Assembly: GCA_030267565.1 (NCBI GenBank)
Contig: BRXU01000075.1
Coordinates: 62,001-126,000 of the forward strand
DNA length: 64,000 nt
Source of the DNA: Pleodorina starrii
Taxonomy: Eukaryota; Chlorophyta; Chlorophyceae; Chlamydomonadales; Volvocaceae
Direction of reading: 5' to 3'
The notes under the pieces were generated by a model. The model was not told the DNA's origin, searched no databases, and saw only the letters and a program-made list of their open reading frames with translations. Positions 22,141 to 34,800 of this stretch are shown one piece after another. Within the stretch, counting starts at the first letter, position 1, and every line of letters starts with the position of its first letter. The position numbers and the translations under genes were made by a program.

Positions 22141-23469
22141 TCAGACCAAACACACCTCCGCGTCGCCTGCAGTCGGAGCCCAGGGGCACGCCGAGGAGGG
22201 CCGATGTGGCATTGCCGCGGGGGTTGATGTGCCGGACGACGAAACGCTGCTGAAGCCGCCGTGTGACGTCTGGACCTGGCGATGCGTGTCCCCACGACTG
22301 TACCAAGTGTCCTGTACGAAATGTGATTAGTGTGATTAGGAATACGAGGCGTGCACCAAGCGTGCCCAAGCCGGAGCCGTACCAATTGTGGGCGTACATA
22401 AAACAGGAAGGATAGCCGCATGATGATGCACGCTGCCCACCGACAGACTCGCTTCGCACCTGAACGGGCTGGCGCCTGGCCTGCTCCTCCATCATCCGCG
22501 TCATCTCCTTTTCCCTGGCCAGCCGCTGGTTTTCTGCACCGCACAAAAGCGTACATCAGGCAAGAACGGAAGTATGGGTGTGTGAATGCGCTGGTTGACG
22601 GAGTGCCATGCACCTGCCTTCGACTGCTTTAGTGGCAATTCACTGAACGCAACGCAGACTGCATGGGGTGAGTGCCGAAGGGGCCATTGAGGCGACCAAA
22701 TGCCCTTCACTTTCAGGGGATGCGTACCCCATGCAGGAACTGAGGCACAGGCCAGGGGGTATGGACGAACTGCAACTGTCTAGAAGGGTATTTAAGCTTG
22801 CCTGCTGCAACCTCGGCAGCGAATCGTCGGCGGGCCGCCTCTTCCTCCGCTTCAGAATACTTCTGTGTCGCCATGGAGTGATGCCACGGCCGGGTTCCTT
22901 CGGGCAGCCCGCCGCCAGACGACGACTGGAATGCTGGGTACTCGTCCGGCACGCTCTTGGGAGTCCTGGAAACACCATGTAAGCCGCCAGCATTAGCAGA
23001 CGCAAAACCCGCTGAAGATCGATAGTGCCATCTTCTGGTCCCCAGTTACCTGCCGGCAAGCATCGCGTTGCTCGCTACCAGCGCCTCCCAGGCAGCCGCT
23101 TTGTCTTCGGGCTGCGTATGTTGCAGGGGCAGCATGTCGGACAGCTTTGCGGAACCTTGTGGAACTTTGTTATCCTCCTCTGATCCCAATGTGGGCGATT
23201 CAAGCGAGTGCATGGTATCTTCACCTGTGGGTTCAGCGAGCGAAGGAGCCGCTGGTGCGTCTCCTGCTGTCGCTCCTGCTTCGCCCTCAGCAGCGCCTGC
23301 TCCCTCTGATACTGCAAGGGCCAGCCAGCAATCGTCACGATAATGTCCGACATCGGTGATTGGCCATACAGCTCCACACCTGAGTCTCCAAGGACTCCTC
23401 ATTAGCTCTTGAAGGTTCCTGTCGCTGTTTGCGATGCAGGATAGATGGTCTGTGAGTTGTATAGCTCAT
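22141..23469 (-). CDS. unrecognised charged/coiled-coil protein
   Basis: Seven proposed exons on the minus strand: 23469-23380, 23311-23225, 23111-23050, 22965-22728, 22623-22614 (10 nt), 22533-22460 and 22275-22141, giving 231 aa. I do not recognise the family. The N-terminus MSYTTHRPSILHRKQRQEPS leads into a Gln/Arg/Glu helix (YQREQALLRAKQERQQETHQ), then PEDKAAAWEALVASNAMLAG, a segment TPKSVPDEYPAFQSSSGGG with PWHHSMATQKYSEAEEEAAR, and a second helix ENQRLAREKEMTRMMEEQAR. All junctions are GT-AG and phases agree, but the 10-nt exon is needed to connect the two helix-coding frames and is uncertain. The last exon has two possible frames; I chose the one that continues in phase. The gene is head-to-head with the ferredoxin gene (396 bp apart). 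A cytoskeletal or ciliary role would be only a guess. Confidence 0.6.
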
Positions 23470-23865
23470 TTGCGCAGAGCGGTCTTCAAGTAACGAAAAA
23501 GTTTTTCGTCTTTGTCAGTAGGAGCTGTCCGCGGGAGTCAAAACGTGCCTTATAGCGAACAGTGATATTTGAGCTTTGTTGTCCAATTTTGACACTGTGT
23601 CATCTGTATCTTAAACGTAAGGTTACTGTGTGTACTTCTGCCGTGTTTTCTCTGCAGCTCGGAAAGAGTGCGTGCGATCCCGTACCCCGTTCATTCGGTC
23701 TCGCCGCTCGCCCAATTGACAATCTACGTAGAAGCAGCGTCATATAGCTTCACCATTCTTTTATGTTTAAGCCTTGCTGGCGCATTTCAGACAAGTTTCA
23801 GCTGACATCCTTGGGCCAAATTTCTTACATACTCTTTTCCCTGAGTTATTGTAAGGTTACATAGG
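23470..23865. promoter_or_regulatory. divergent promoter region, coiled-coil gene / ferredoxin gene
   Basis: These 396 bp separate two head-to-head start codons. The stretch is AT-richer than the flanking exons and includes T-rich tracts. No specific binding site could be assigned. Confidence 0.5.
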
Positions 23866-25252
23866 ATGCTCAGGCTCTGCGCGGATGCCCTGCGGGCGCG
23901 TGGCCTCTCAGCCAAGGTGACCAGCATAGGCGCAGCGTCGTCCAACCTCCTTGCATCGTGGTTGCACACAAGCGATCTTCAATTACATCAATCGGGTACA
24001 CCTGACGAAGGCCAGGGAACGTAGGTTCACATGCAGGACGGCTGCTGACAAGAGCGTCAATCACTTGTCCACGCGCGTTTCGATGCCCAGGGTTCAGATT
24101 ACATACATTGACAAGGAAGGAAAGGAGCACACTGTGGCGGCGCCCATTGGCAAAAACCTGCTGGAGGTGGCGCACGACAACGAAATCGACCTTGAAGGTG
24201 TGTAACAGACGGGATTTCCTGGCTGAGGTGCTCACAAGTAAGGGGATCACGTCCTGCCAAGGGTTTGGCGAGGGGGTGGTTGGGCAGGGGCGACAACAGT
24301 GGGGTTTAGCGCTTTAGCCCAGGTGAGCTTTGTGCGACGGTACTGCTTTTCCCCCTCTTTCCCTTTCTAGGTGCGTGCGAGGGCTCGTTGGCCTGCTCGA
24401 CCTGCCACCTGATCTTCGAGGTGAGCGTATCATCGGGATAAAGCAGCCGCACAAGGGATTGTGAAGGTTGACAGTACTGGTCCGGAGCGCTGGTGCGGCG
24501 GCCCCTGAGCGGCCGTTTACATGTGGCCGTGGCTCCCACCGTTGGCCATGGGCGACCTGCAAGGACCCGCAATCGTTTCAAAGCATGGCTCGTGGCACCG
24601 GTGCCTGCAGCGCGAGATTGACTCCTACTGCCCCGCCCGCGTTGGCACGTCAGGGCAGCTTCATCCCCATGGCTCTTCTCTTCAGGGCAGATCGAAAATG
24701 CAGTTCCCCCTCCCTAACACTGGCACAGGATGATGAGTTCTACAAGAAGGTGCCGGAAGCCACTGAGGATGAGCTTGACATGCTCGACCTGGCTTTTGGG
24801 CTGACGGACACGTGAGTAAGAGGCAGCGGCGACGGACCAAGTCGGCCCCATGGGGCTGTGTGGAGTGCGCAGAGCACTGTGGCGGAACAGGAGAGCTTGG
24901 CGCACGCGGCTGGCGGAGGGCCAGCAGCTTAGCTGGGAATGACCGCCACTGGGCCTCACGTTTCGGGTCGGAAAGCTTACCGGGGCGGCGCTGCGGCGCG
25001 TTGAGGGCACGGAGCTGGGCTGGAGGCGGCGGTCGTGCAGCGTGTCCGCCGGAAAGCTTAGGCACATGAATCGTGCTCTCAAGACACTGAAGTCACCGCT
25101 CGCTGGCTCTCTGTGGCTGTCCCCCTTCCTGCCGCAGTTCCCGCTTGGGGTGCCAGGTGCTGGTCTCCAAGGAGCTGGACGGCGCACGGGTCCGCATACC
25201 GGCGGCGTCGCGGAACTTCTACGTGGACGGACACAAGCCCAAGCCCCACTAA
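23866..25252 (+). CDS. mitochondrial adrenodoxin-type [2Fe-2S] ferredoxin
   Basis: Five exons: 23866-24020, 24091-24197, 24371-24420, 24729-24811 and 25138-25252, giving 169 aa with phases agreeing. The N-terminus is a typical mitochondrial presequence (MLRLCADALRARGLSAKVTS, then LLASWLHTS). The mature domain VQITYIDKEGKEHTVAAPIG contains the cluster ligands C90, C96 and C99 in ACEGSLACSTCHLIFE and C137 in SRLGCQV, as in FDX1/FDX2. The acidic helix ATEDELDMLDLAFGLTD is the usual docking surface for ferredoxin reductase. In mitochondria such ferredoxins pass electrons from NADPH-ferredoxin reductase to Fe-S cluster assembly and other acceptors; which route applies here is not shown. An alternative splice with a shorter first exon and a different presequence is possible but gives a poorer N-terminus. 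Confidence 0.9.
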
Positions 25253-26518
25253 CCAGCGCTGCTGGTGCTCAGCAGCCGCTTGCCGTGCAGTCGGTGCGCA
25301 CGGATAGATGCGTACCGATGGGTGCATAGTGCGCCGAGTGCTCCAGGGACGCTAGAAGGGCCGTCGCAGAGGTGTTCGCGGACGGATTGCGGGGAGCTTA
25401 TACTGGGTGCACGGAGGCCGGCGGATAATGTTGACAGCTTAGCCATAGAAGTCTTAGGGCGATGCCCCGCGCAACCCCCGGACTGCTCAAGTACTTTGTT
25501 CGCTTGGCATTAGTTTGTGGCGGTGTGTGGGCGGGAGGGGATCCAGGAAGCCGTCAGGTCGGTGTGGAGACCACCGTCGGCTGCCGGCGGCGGGTACGAC
25601 ACTTGCCATGTTGAGAAACGTGCAGGGCATGTGCCACGCTGATCCCCCAACTAGCAGGGCGCTGCGGTATCTTCTTTTTACCCCAACAAGCATGGTGCGG
25701 CCGTGGTCAACGTACCTACCTAGCTAGACACGGTGCTCTTGTGCGATGCTAGAATAGTAACATATGAAATGATAGTCCGGAAAACAAACATCCTTTGTCG
25801 TCGGAGTGCAGCAATGCATGTGGCTTGTACGACATTTACTTCTTTTGACGAAATAAACTGGATACGGGCGTGAGGTTGCCGGGGGTTTCACATGCCGATT
25901 ATGGTCTTTCGAATACAATTTTGGGGCTGTGAGCCCATCGGCTGGTCTGATTTAATGCGTGAGGCAGTCCGGGTTGCCGTGAGTTTTGCCGTCAAGGTGC
26001 CGTCTGGCGGTCGCCATGATCCTCGCCAACGTCCTTGTGGCTTCCACGTTGCCGTATCAATCCTTCAACACACATCAAACATGCCATGCCGCCCAGCAAC
26101 AACCGAGGAGCAACCCTGTCGGCCCTCGGCAGTTGCGCGTACTGGCCTGCCCAGTCGGCGTACGGTTCAGCAGCTTGGGTACGCAACGGTCACACTGTGT
26201 GACGCACGCAGTAGGGAGCAACAACCCAACAAACCGCAATCCGCTCCTGTTCATATCGGCGCACGCCCCTGCTCGGCAAAACAGACATATCGTGCACCCG
26301 ACTAGGGCAGATACAACCTTAAGTTGCAACACAAAGCCAAGCACATCTCCAGAAAGGAGACCGCATCAACTCTTGAAGCCTTAGTCATGACAGTGGCGGC
26401 GGCCTGTACCTCCACCCCCTGCGAACCACGCGCCTCCCCCAGCCACGTGTCCGTCTTCCTTCCACCCGCTTGCCTCCGCCTCTGGCCCTTCCCCTCCTTC
26501 GCCCTCCCGCCTCACGCC
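25253..26518. other. convergent 3' flanks of ferredoxin and RS-KH-J genes; no gene seen
   Basis: This 1.27-kb interval lies between two tail-to-tail genes. Only short frames are present, with no domain or splice pattern. No TGTAA signal was found for either gene. Confidence 0.5.
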
Positions 26519-29500
26519 TCACGCCGCCGCCTGGGGCTTGTCCGCCAGCTGCTCGACGATGTCGTCCTCGGATGTGCTCATGAGGCTGTCGTACGCCTTT
26601 TGGATGTCCTGGAACTTGGCCTTGGCCTCGTCCGGGTTGTCCGGGTGCTTGTCCGGGTGCCACTGCATGGCCAGCCGGCGGTAGGCCTTCTTGACGTCCA
26701 GCTTGGAGGCGCCCAGGGGCAGCTCCAGAGCCTCGTAGTCCTGGAGGAGGGAGCCGAGAGGGGGAGCTGACAGCGATGTGAATGGAGCCGGAAGAAGCGG
26801 GAAAGCGCGCTAAGCCCAATCGTGCCGTTGGAGGCAAGGTAGGGGGTGGACAAGAGGAGCGGAAACGGGGAGGAGAACAGGGAAAGAGAGGCGCAGGGCG
26901 ACGAGTAGCAGCGAAGTGGGGATTGTAGTAGTGCAGTTAGCGCGGAGTGAGGATTGTGATGATGGCTGTATTTACTCGGGTGGTGGACTGGTGAAAGAGG
27001 CACACGAGAGGGGGTAATGAAAGTGGGACACGAGAGAGGGCCCGGATGGAGAGCGCCCAGCCTAGCCGGGCCGCGCTCCCCCGCCCAGCCCCGCACCCCC
27101 AGCCCACCTTTGCGTGGCGCAGGTGGTACAACATGCGCTCCCGCCTCTTGGCATCGCGCTTGCGCTCATACTCCTTCTGCCTGTTCTTGGCCTTCTGCTC
27201 CTTGTTCTCAATGGCCTCCAGGATCATGCGCTCCGCCATCTCCACCGCCTTCGTGTCGCCAAACAGCATAATGGTGGCCAGCTTCTTGTCTCCTGCAGGG
27301 GAGAGGAGGGTGGGGAGAGACCTAGGTGTAAGGATATGACAGCCCCAACAGGCGAGCTAATGACTACAGAGTGATAGTATCCAATGGGATGGCAAAGTGG
27401 GGCAAAGGAGGCCGGGTTTGGGGAACCGCGGAAGCGGCAGGCGAGGTGTTTTCGGGAAGCTGGCCGGCTGGAGGGGTGCGAGGAAGGCAAGGCACGGCGT
27501 CAAAGGGGCAGCATTCGCAGAGTGCGCAGGAAAATCCTTTGCATGCGCCTGGGCCTGCACCTGCCGGGAGGCCCAGTTGCGCTGCATTCGCCCTCGGCTT
27601 CCGGTGCGCTCGCCAGCTGCCGGCGAAGCGGGGGTGAGCTGCGGAAGCCGTTGGCGGGCGCCCCGCGGCACAGGGTCGGGTCGTGTGCCCAACCCCTGAG
27701 CCCCCACCTCTTCACGCCCACCCACCCACTGAGCCGTCAACACCCACCCGTCTGCTGCAGATCCTCCAAGTCCAGCTTGAATCCCGCTCCGAAGCCTCGG
27801 TTGAGTTCTTTCTCGTCCTTTTTGACCTGAGGGCCGGTCACCATGGTCACGAGGCGGTCAACGCAGGAAAGAGGGACCGCGCATTGCCACGTAGCTTGCC
27901 GCCGCTGCAGCCACTCCCGCAGCGAGAGCAGGCATCGTGGTAACTAAAGGCACTGGAGGCGCGGAGCCACACTACGGGCACACGTGCTGACGCACTGGCG
28001 CATTAGGCCACAGCTCATGACAGTGTCGCGTTGTCCAGCGGCTCGTACCCGGCGAAGGTCTGTGACACGGCTTTGTTAGGGATACGGTACCCGCCAGCCG
28101 AGGTGTGCCAGGCGAGGTGCAGCCTGCGAGGTGGAGCCACACCCCTACGGTACCCCAATGAGCAGGCGCCGGTGCACCGGTGCCAACGCCGTTCGGCGCT
28201 ACACCCACGGAGCCGTGTCCTGGGCGACGACAGCCGTGTCCTCGCCCAGTGGCGGACGCCCCCCACCTGCACGCGGCACTTGGACTTCTTCTGGATCTCC
28301 TTGATCTTCTCTCCGCCGGGTCCGATCATGAGTTTGACCTTGTTGGCGGGGATCTGGATCTCCAGGTCGGGGTTGGCGTCCGGGTCGTCGTCCTCCGACT
28401 CCTCCAGCACCTTGAGCGGCGGGGGGGCTGCGCGGGGCGGGCAGTGGAGGGATGGAGGGGCTGTAGGGTGCAATGCTGTACGCTGAGGTCCGATAGCGAC
28501 GGGAGGAGGGAGGGGAGGGCTGCGGGTTCAGGGTTGCCTGCTCAAAGCTGCACGAATCGATTGGCAGGAGGCGCATGTGAGTTGCCCAGGCCGCAAAGCC
28601 CAACGGGAGGGGCGCAGCCCGCTTCCATGTCCACACGCGGTGAGACCGGCTCTCGCAGCGCTGCTCGCCGGTGGCCCAACCCACCAATCAGCAGCTGACA
28701 CGCCGTCTGCATTCCGCTGCGCTCGTGACTCCCCACTGACACCCCCACTGACACCCAGCTGACACCTGACGTCCGACGCCGTTCGTATTACCGGTGCCAG
28801 TGCCGGCCAGCACGTCAGCGCCCGGCCCCGTGTGCTGTCCAGGCGGCTCACCAGCAGCCCAGCTGGGCAGCGACCCGACAGGTGCCTGTGCCGGTGCTTC
28901 GAGACCGACCGTCGGCAAACCAGCAGCCAGACCCGTGCAGCTATATGTAACGCCGCCTGACTGCGACGTCTTTGACACCGGTGCACCCAGGCGGCCCCGC
29001 TGCGGCACCCATGCGTGCATCGAGGGTGGTCACATGTGTCATTTCTCCGTATCGTTTCAATTCGCGTGTTATCGGCCACCACACGCTCCGTGGCGCACAC
29101 CCTCCCCCCCCCCCACCATTGCACAAGCGGTACCACAACGCCCCCGTGGGCCTCCCCGCGACGACCAGACGCCTGCAACACCCTCGTGTCGCAGCGCGCC
29201 ACGCCCCCCCGCCCGCCCGCCCGCCACCTACCCAACCAACCACCCCACAATCGCACGTCCCGAGGCTGCGATTTCATGTTTGTATCCCCTCTCACACTCA
29301 TGCGCCACCCCTCTCCCCGCCCACCACCGCACCCTCCTGGCCCCACGACACCGCCCCCCACCCCACCGCACCCCACCCCACCTTTCCCCGTCACCAGCTG
29401 CTCAGCCAGCTTCCGCCGCTCCTCCTGCCTCCGCGCCTCCTCCTCCGCCTGCCGCTGCTTCACCTCGGGCATCACCGCCGCCGCCATGAAGGCGTCCAAC

Positions 29501-30654
29501 GGATCCTCCTCATCCCCGTCTGCCATCTGCCGCGCCAGGTCATCCGCCATGTCCTTGGCCCGCTTGGCAGCAACCTTGGGCGGCACGTAGCTGGGATCCA
29601 TACGCATGCGCTCGCGGACGGCCGCCTCGCGGGCCTCCGCGGCGGCGGCAACCGCAGGGTCGTCCTCCTCGTCCTCGTTGGCATCCCCGAACACGGCCAC
29701 AGGCGCCGGCGCCGGGGGCGCCGCGGCCGGCGCCGTGGCGACAGCGGCGGCGGCGGCGGAGGGCGCGGCGGCTCCGGCCCCGCCTTCGGCGGTCAGCGCT
29801 GCGGGGTCCTCCCAGGGCATCCAGACCTTGGGGGCAGCGGCTTCGGCCGCAACCGCCGGCGCCGGAACAGCGGCAGAGTCCGCAGCTGCGGGCGCGGCGG
29901 CCGCCGCCGCCGCCCCCTGGCGCGCCTTCCACGCCGCTAGCCGAGCGAGCCTGTCCGCATCGCCGCCAGTACCTGGCTGCTGCTGCTGCTGGACTGAAGG
30001 TGGTGGCGGTGGCCCCGCCCCTGCCGACGGCTGCGCGTCCGGAACGCTGCCGCCAGCCTCGTCGACCCGTTCGCTGCGCTCCCGCACCCGCTCTCGGTCG
30101 CGGTCCCGATCCCTCTCTCTCTCCCGTTCCCGTTCCCGTGTGCTGCGGTCTCTGGACCGAGAACGCGAGCGCCGACTGCGGTCCCGTTCGCGGCCGGAAG
30201 AGCGTGACCTGCTGCGGCGCCTGTGGGGGGAGGTGCCGCGGACGGTATTGGACATATGCTGGTACGCAAACGAAGGCTGGCGGTGCCTACAGGGTACAGG
30301 ACTGTCACTGTCTGCCTGCAACAGATCTCATGAAGATGGTGGAATTTCAGTCACCGAGAGAAACCCATGTGCACGGGGGCACGTCACTCAAACACGTACA
30401 GCCGGAGGGCAAGTAACTCGCCGCCCTCTTCCCCCTGCACTTTGGGGTGTGGACGGATGGTCTAGGGTGAAGGCAAGAGCTCACCGCTCCCGGCTGCGGT
30501 CGCGCCGGTCCCGGCTGCGGCTCCGGCGCCGGTCTCGCTCACGCGACCTTTCACGCTTGTCCCGGCTCCTGCTGCGATAGGACCTCCGCTCCCGGCTGGA
30601 TTTGCGCCTGTCACGGCTCCGACTGCGGCTTCGGCTCCGACTGCGCCTGCCCAT
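26519..30654 (-). CDS. RS-rich KH-domain / J-domain protein
   Basis: Six exons on the minus strand: 30654-30485, 30220-29382, 28427-28267, 27826-27748, 27292-27108 and 26740-26519, giving 551 aa. All phases agree, which selects the AAAG/GTGGG donor at 29382 over a nearby GTGACG. The N-terminal ~110 residues are an Arg/Ser/Asp/Glu-rich RS domain (MGRRSRSRSRSRSRDRRK onward). An Ala/Pro-rich region with KVWMPWEDPAAL follows, then a charged helix with EEDPLDAFM, as in spliceosomal Prp5/DDX46-type N-termini. A KH domain carries the RNA-binding GPGG loop at 372-375 (IPANKVKLMIGPGGEKIKEI) and ends in a lysine-rich helix. The C-terminal J-domain (479-551) keeps the Hsp70-stimulating HPD (506-508). 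An RNA-bound co-chaperone acting in nuclear RNP or splicing biology is inferred from domain order. It is head-to-head with the NEK kinase gene (1.2 kb). Confidence 0.85.
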
Positions 30655-31888
30655 CAGCGCCCAGATCTTAAGCGGTTCACGTGCTTGCGCCTGAGGACTC
30701 GTATCACTTGTTGCATAGGATTGGCATTTGAATAACGCTGACAGCTTGCACGTTGCTTACAGAGCAATTGGCAGGTCGAACAACACCAAAGAGAGAAGTT
30801 GCCTTGTAGGAATACTATGAGCGATACCTTAAAGCATGCATTGATGGTTGTAAGGTTACACTTAGGTTAGTTTGACAAACGGCAATAAGTGGGAGGCAGT
30901 TGTTACTAACTTCCCCCAGTACGACCGAGAGAGCAAGAGCGATCACTCGAGGCACCCTGACAAGACTCGTCACGTTACTTATGCAATATTTGCAGTTGTA
31001 TTTCAATGTACAATGTTTCTCACATATTGGTGTGCCAGGCTGACGAACGGTCTTATATACAGCTTTAAGCCAAAGTCCGCGATGTTTTCTTCTGGACGAC
31101 ACTAATAGCATTGACCCAATACGAAGCGCCGAAGCTTCCTTTGCTTGATCTGGCCCCTAGAAGCGCAACGTCGGCGACGGGGCTTGTCGACGCGACCCGA
31201 GTGCGAAGAAACGACCCGAGGCAAGTTGCGAAGCATCGTTCCAAGGTTACGTTCCAGTTCGTCAAGTCTTATGGAACTCGCCTTGTAGCTTAGCAAATGG
31301 CCTTGGAAAATCACGTAACTGACAATTTTGCAGCGCACTGGTAGTGCTCTCTTGGGTTTCGGATACATAGTTCCAGCGCTTCAATTAGGCTTCATGTCCT
31401 GTCGAAATGTATTAGCAAGTCAAATAACTCCGCAAACTCCTGTGTTGCAAATTTCGGGCGCATGACCTTGCGGTCTCTTGTTGCTGTGGAACCCACGAAC
31501 AGCCCCCCCGGGTTTGCACACGTTGGCAGTAGTAAAGCTCATCGGCATCCAAAGATTTTTCCTGCGGCGTCGATGCGTGCGTTTGATGCCTGCCTCGCGT
31601 CCCGGACGCGTCCTGCCCGTACCGCAGACTAAGCACGCCCCGACGGCAGGAGCAGTAGACAGCCGGAGGCCACTCAGCGCTGCTTGGCACCTTCGTTTGT
31701 GACAGCTAATTGCCCGTCACCCAGCAGCTGTCCTTGACGGAACTGCTCTGTGGACGCCGGCAGCAGCAGCGGCCCCAGCCGGCGAATTCTAACCGCTGCG
31801 CGCCGCCGGCGCCCCGGCGGCGGGAGCAGCTGCGCACACCGCCCTTTAGCCTCCCCTAGTCCCCAACCGAGTTGCTGCACTCGCTGAC
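30655..31888. promoter_or_regulatory. divergent promoter region, RS-KH-J gene / NEK gene
   Basis: This 1.23-kb interval separates two head-to-head start codons. The 30.7-31.4 kb part is AT-rich by local standards and the last 300 nt before the kinase ATG are GC-rich, as expected for a 5' UTR. No further open frame is supported. Confidence 0.5.
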
Positions 31889-34800
31889 ATGGCAGCCGCT
31901 CAGAAGGACCGGCAGTTCAAGGTCCTCAAGTTCGTGGGGAAAGGCAGCTATGGCTCTGTGTGAGTAGGCCAACGGGGGAGGGCAAGGGAGGGGAGGGGAG
32001 GGAAAGGGGCGACACGGGTCGACTGGGGCCGGGAGTGTCGCGGCAAGGCCAGGCAGCGGAGGGCAAGGTACAGCTGGGCTGGATTGCGTCCGCCCATGAG
32101 GGGGTCGTAGCGGCAGCGGTGGCGGCAGCTGAATGGCGGCATGGGTGCAATTCTAACGCCAGTGCGCCACCACATGCGGGGAGGGGAGGGGAGGGGAGGG
32201 GAGGGGAGGGGCGCACCAGGAAGCTGAGTACGGCTCTGTAGAAGGGTTGCTGCAGGGAGGGCCGCTGGGGCCGCTGGTTCTGGCTCCTTGCACAAGGCGG
32301 GGAGAGGGGGCAGAACGACAAGGCGGCCAGTGAGCCTGGGCTGGGGGCTGGGCTGGGCTGGGCCTGGGCTGGGGTCTGGGTTGGGATGGGGGGGGGGCTG
32401 GGGTGGGGTGGGCTGGGATGGGGGCTGGGCTGGGGGGGGGGCTGGGTTGGGCCTGGGCTGGGTTGGGCCTGGGCTGGGCCTGGGCTGGGTTGGGCTGGGC
32501 TGGTGTGGGTTGGGCTGGGCTGGGGGCGGGGCGGGGCTGGGCTGGGTTGGGCCTGGGCTGGGTTGGGCCTGGGCTGGGCCTGGGCTGGGTTGGGCTGGGC
32601 TGGGCTGGGGCCTGGGCTGGGTTGGGCTGGGCTGGGCCTGGGCTGGGGTCTGGGTTGGGCTGGGGGCTGGGCTGGGTTGGGTTGGGTTGGGTTGGGTTGG
32701 GCTGGGCTGGGCTGGGGTGGGGTGGGCTGGGCTGGGCCTGGGCTGGGGGCTGGGCTGGGCCTGGGCTGGGCTGGGCTGGGGGCTGGGCTGGGGCCTGGGC
32801 TGGGCTGGGCTGGGGGCTGGGCTGGGTTGGGCTGGGCCTGGGCTGGGCTGGGGGCTGGGCTGGGCTGGTCCGGTCCCGTCCGCAACACAGCGGCGGCCAC
32901 TCAATGGGGGCCGGGCTGGGCTGCCCCACTCACGCTGACTGACTGGCTGGCTGGTCGGCATTGGAGCTGAGCTGAGGGGGACGCCTACAGCCCTCTGCCC
33001 CTGCCCCTGCCACTCTTGCGTCGTACATGGGGGCGAGGGGGATGGAGATCGACCCGGACAGGTGCAGCTCGCAGCGCTGGGAGGGGAGGGAGGGTTTATG
33101 AAGGTGTTCAAGGAATCAATGCGGTTCCGGGGGTGGTCGCCGGGACGCGATGCGCGTGGGGGAGTCTGTGCTACGGGGCGGTGACCCAAGCTGGGCTGAG
33201 CTGGGCTTAGTCGATGTTTCCGAGCTCGGGCCCCTGGCGCCTCCGGTGGGGTGGGGTGGGGTGGGACCGCATTGGGTGGGGAGGGCGGGTTCGTTCGTAC
33301 TGCAGACAACCCGCGACCGGGCTCCCCGGGGGCGCCGGGGCCGTTGTGGGCAGTCGGCGGGGGTGGGGCGGGGTGACACCCTACTCCCGCTGTTGGATCC
33401 CTTCCTACCCCTCTCCCTACCTTCACCCGCAGCACTTCCACGACCCCCACCTCCCCTGCCCCCCTCTCCCCCCTCCTTCCCCACCTGCCCGCAGCTTCCT
33501 GGTCCAGCGGCTGGCTGACGGTCAGACGTACGCCCTGAAGGAGATGGACGTCCGGTCCATGAGCCAGGCTGAGCGGGAGGACTCTATCAACGAGATCCGG
33601 CTGTTGGCCAGTGTCAACCACCCCAACGTCACCACCTACAATGAGGCCTTCCTGGATGGCAACCGGCTGTGTATCATCATGGAGTACGCGGCGGATGGGG
33701 ACCTGGCCAAGGTCATCAAGTGAGAAGCGGCAGGGGAGGGGCGGAGGGACGGATAGGGGCGATACACAGATAGCTAGCTGGTTGGTTGGTTGGTTGGTTG
33801 GTTGGTTGGTTGGTTGGTTGGTTGGCTGAGGGAGTCAGCGGAGAGATGGGGGTGCCAGGGGTGGGGCTGGGGCTGCTGGCGGCGTGTGTTCGGATGGGCT
33901 GTTGGGGGGATGGGGGCGGGCGGGCGGCGGGGCTCTGAAAGGAGGTTGGGGAGGTGGGGAGAGGGAAGGCGAGGAGCGGCCGTCATTGGGGTTGCGGTGG
34001 TGGGCGACCAGCCACCAGCCACCAGCGAAGGAAGCGGGACAGCCCCCTCCCCTGCCCCCTGCCCCCTGCCCCCGGGGGGTGGGGCCTTTCCTCACAACCT
34101 TAGCAACTAACCCTCCAACAACACATAAAGGGTCATCGTGCGAGGCGGGGGCGAGGCTGGGCGGGGGCGGGGGCGGGGCAGGGGCTGTGGGCCTCTTTTT
34201 TGTTTTGAGGCACAGGGATGTGCACGGGGAGAGATAAGAGACCAGATCTGCCCTCGCCTTGTTTTCTTGTCCTCTGAACGTCCTTGTCGCGCAACCCACT
34301 CCCTTCCCCCCCTCCCCCCCCCCAGGAAGCAGCAGCAGTCCAAGCGCCCCCTCCCCGAGGAGCTCATTTGGCGCTACTTGATTCAGGTGGTGCTGGGGCT
34401 GCAGGCGCTGCACTCCATGAAGATCCTGCACCGGGACATCAAGCCGGGGAACATCATGGTGTTCGAGGGAGGGGTGGTCAAGATAGGGGACCTGGGGATA
34501 GCTAAGCTGCTCACTAAGACGGCGGCGGCCAAGACACAGATCGGAACGTGAGTGGGCGGGCGGGGGAGGGGGAGGGGGGAAGGGGGAGGGCGGGCGGGGG
34601 GGCGGGGGGAGGGAGGGGGAGCTGCAACGGCATGGGCGGGGCCGGGGCGGGGGGGAGGGCAATGTAGGGGCTGCATTGCAGGGGTTGTCCATGCTGTGGG
34701 TTGTTCACCCCCCCTGCGTATGTGTGTGGGGACGGGAATGTGTAATGCGGCGCTCCGAGTGCGCGTCGTGCTTGCGCCCGCCAGTCCCCTTTCCCAGCCC

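Noticed and set aside
31926..33621. Long minus-strand open frames (up to 557 codons) rich in PAQPSPGP-type repeats
   Set aside because: They are the complement of the G-rich minisatellite in the kinase intron. The frame is open in all registers because the repeat lacks stop words, and no domain or start context supports a gene.
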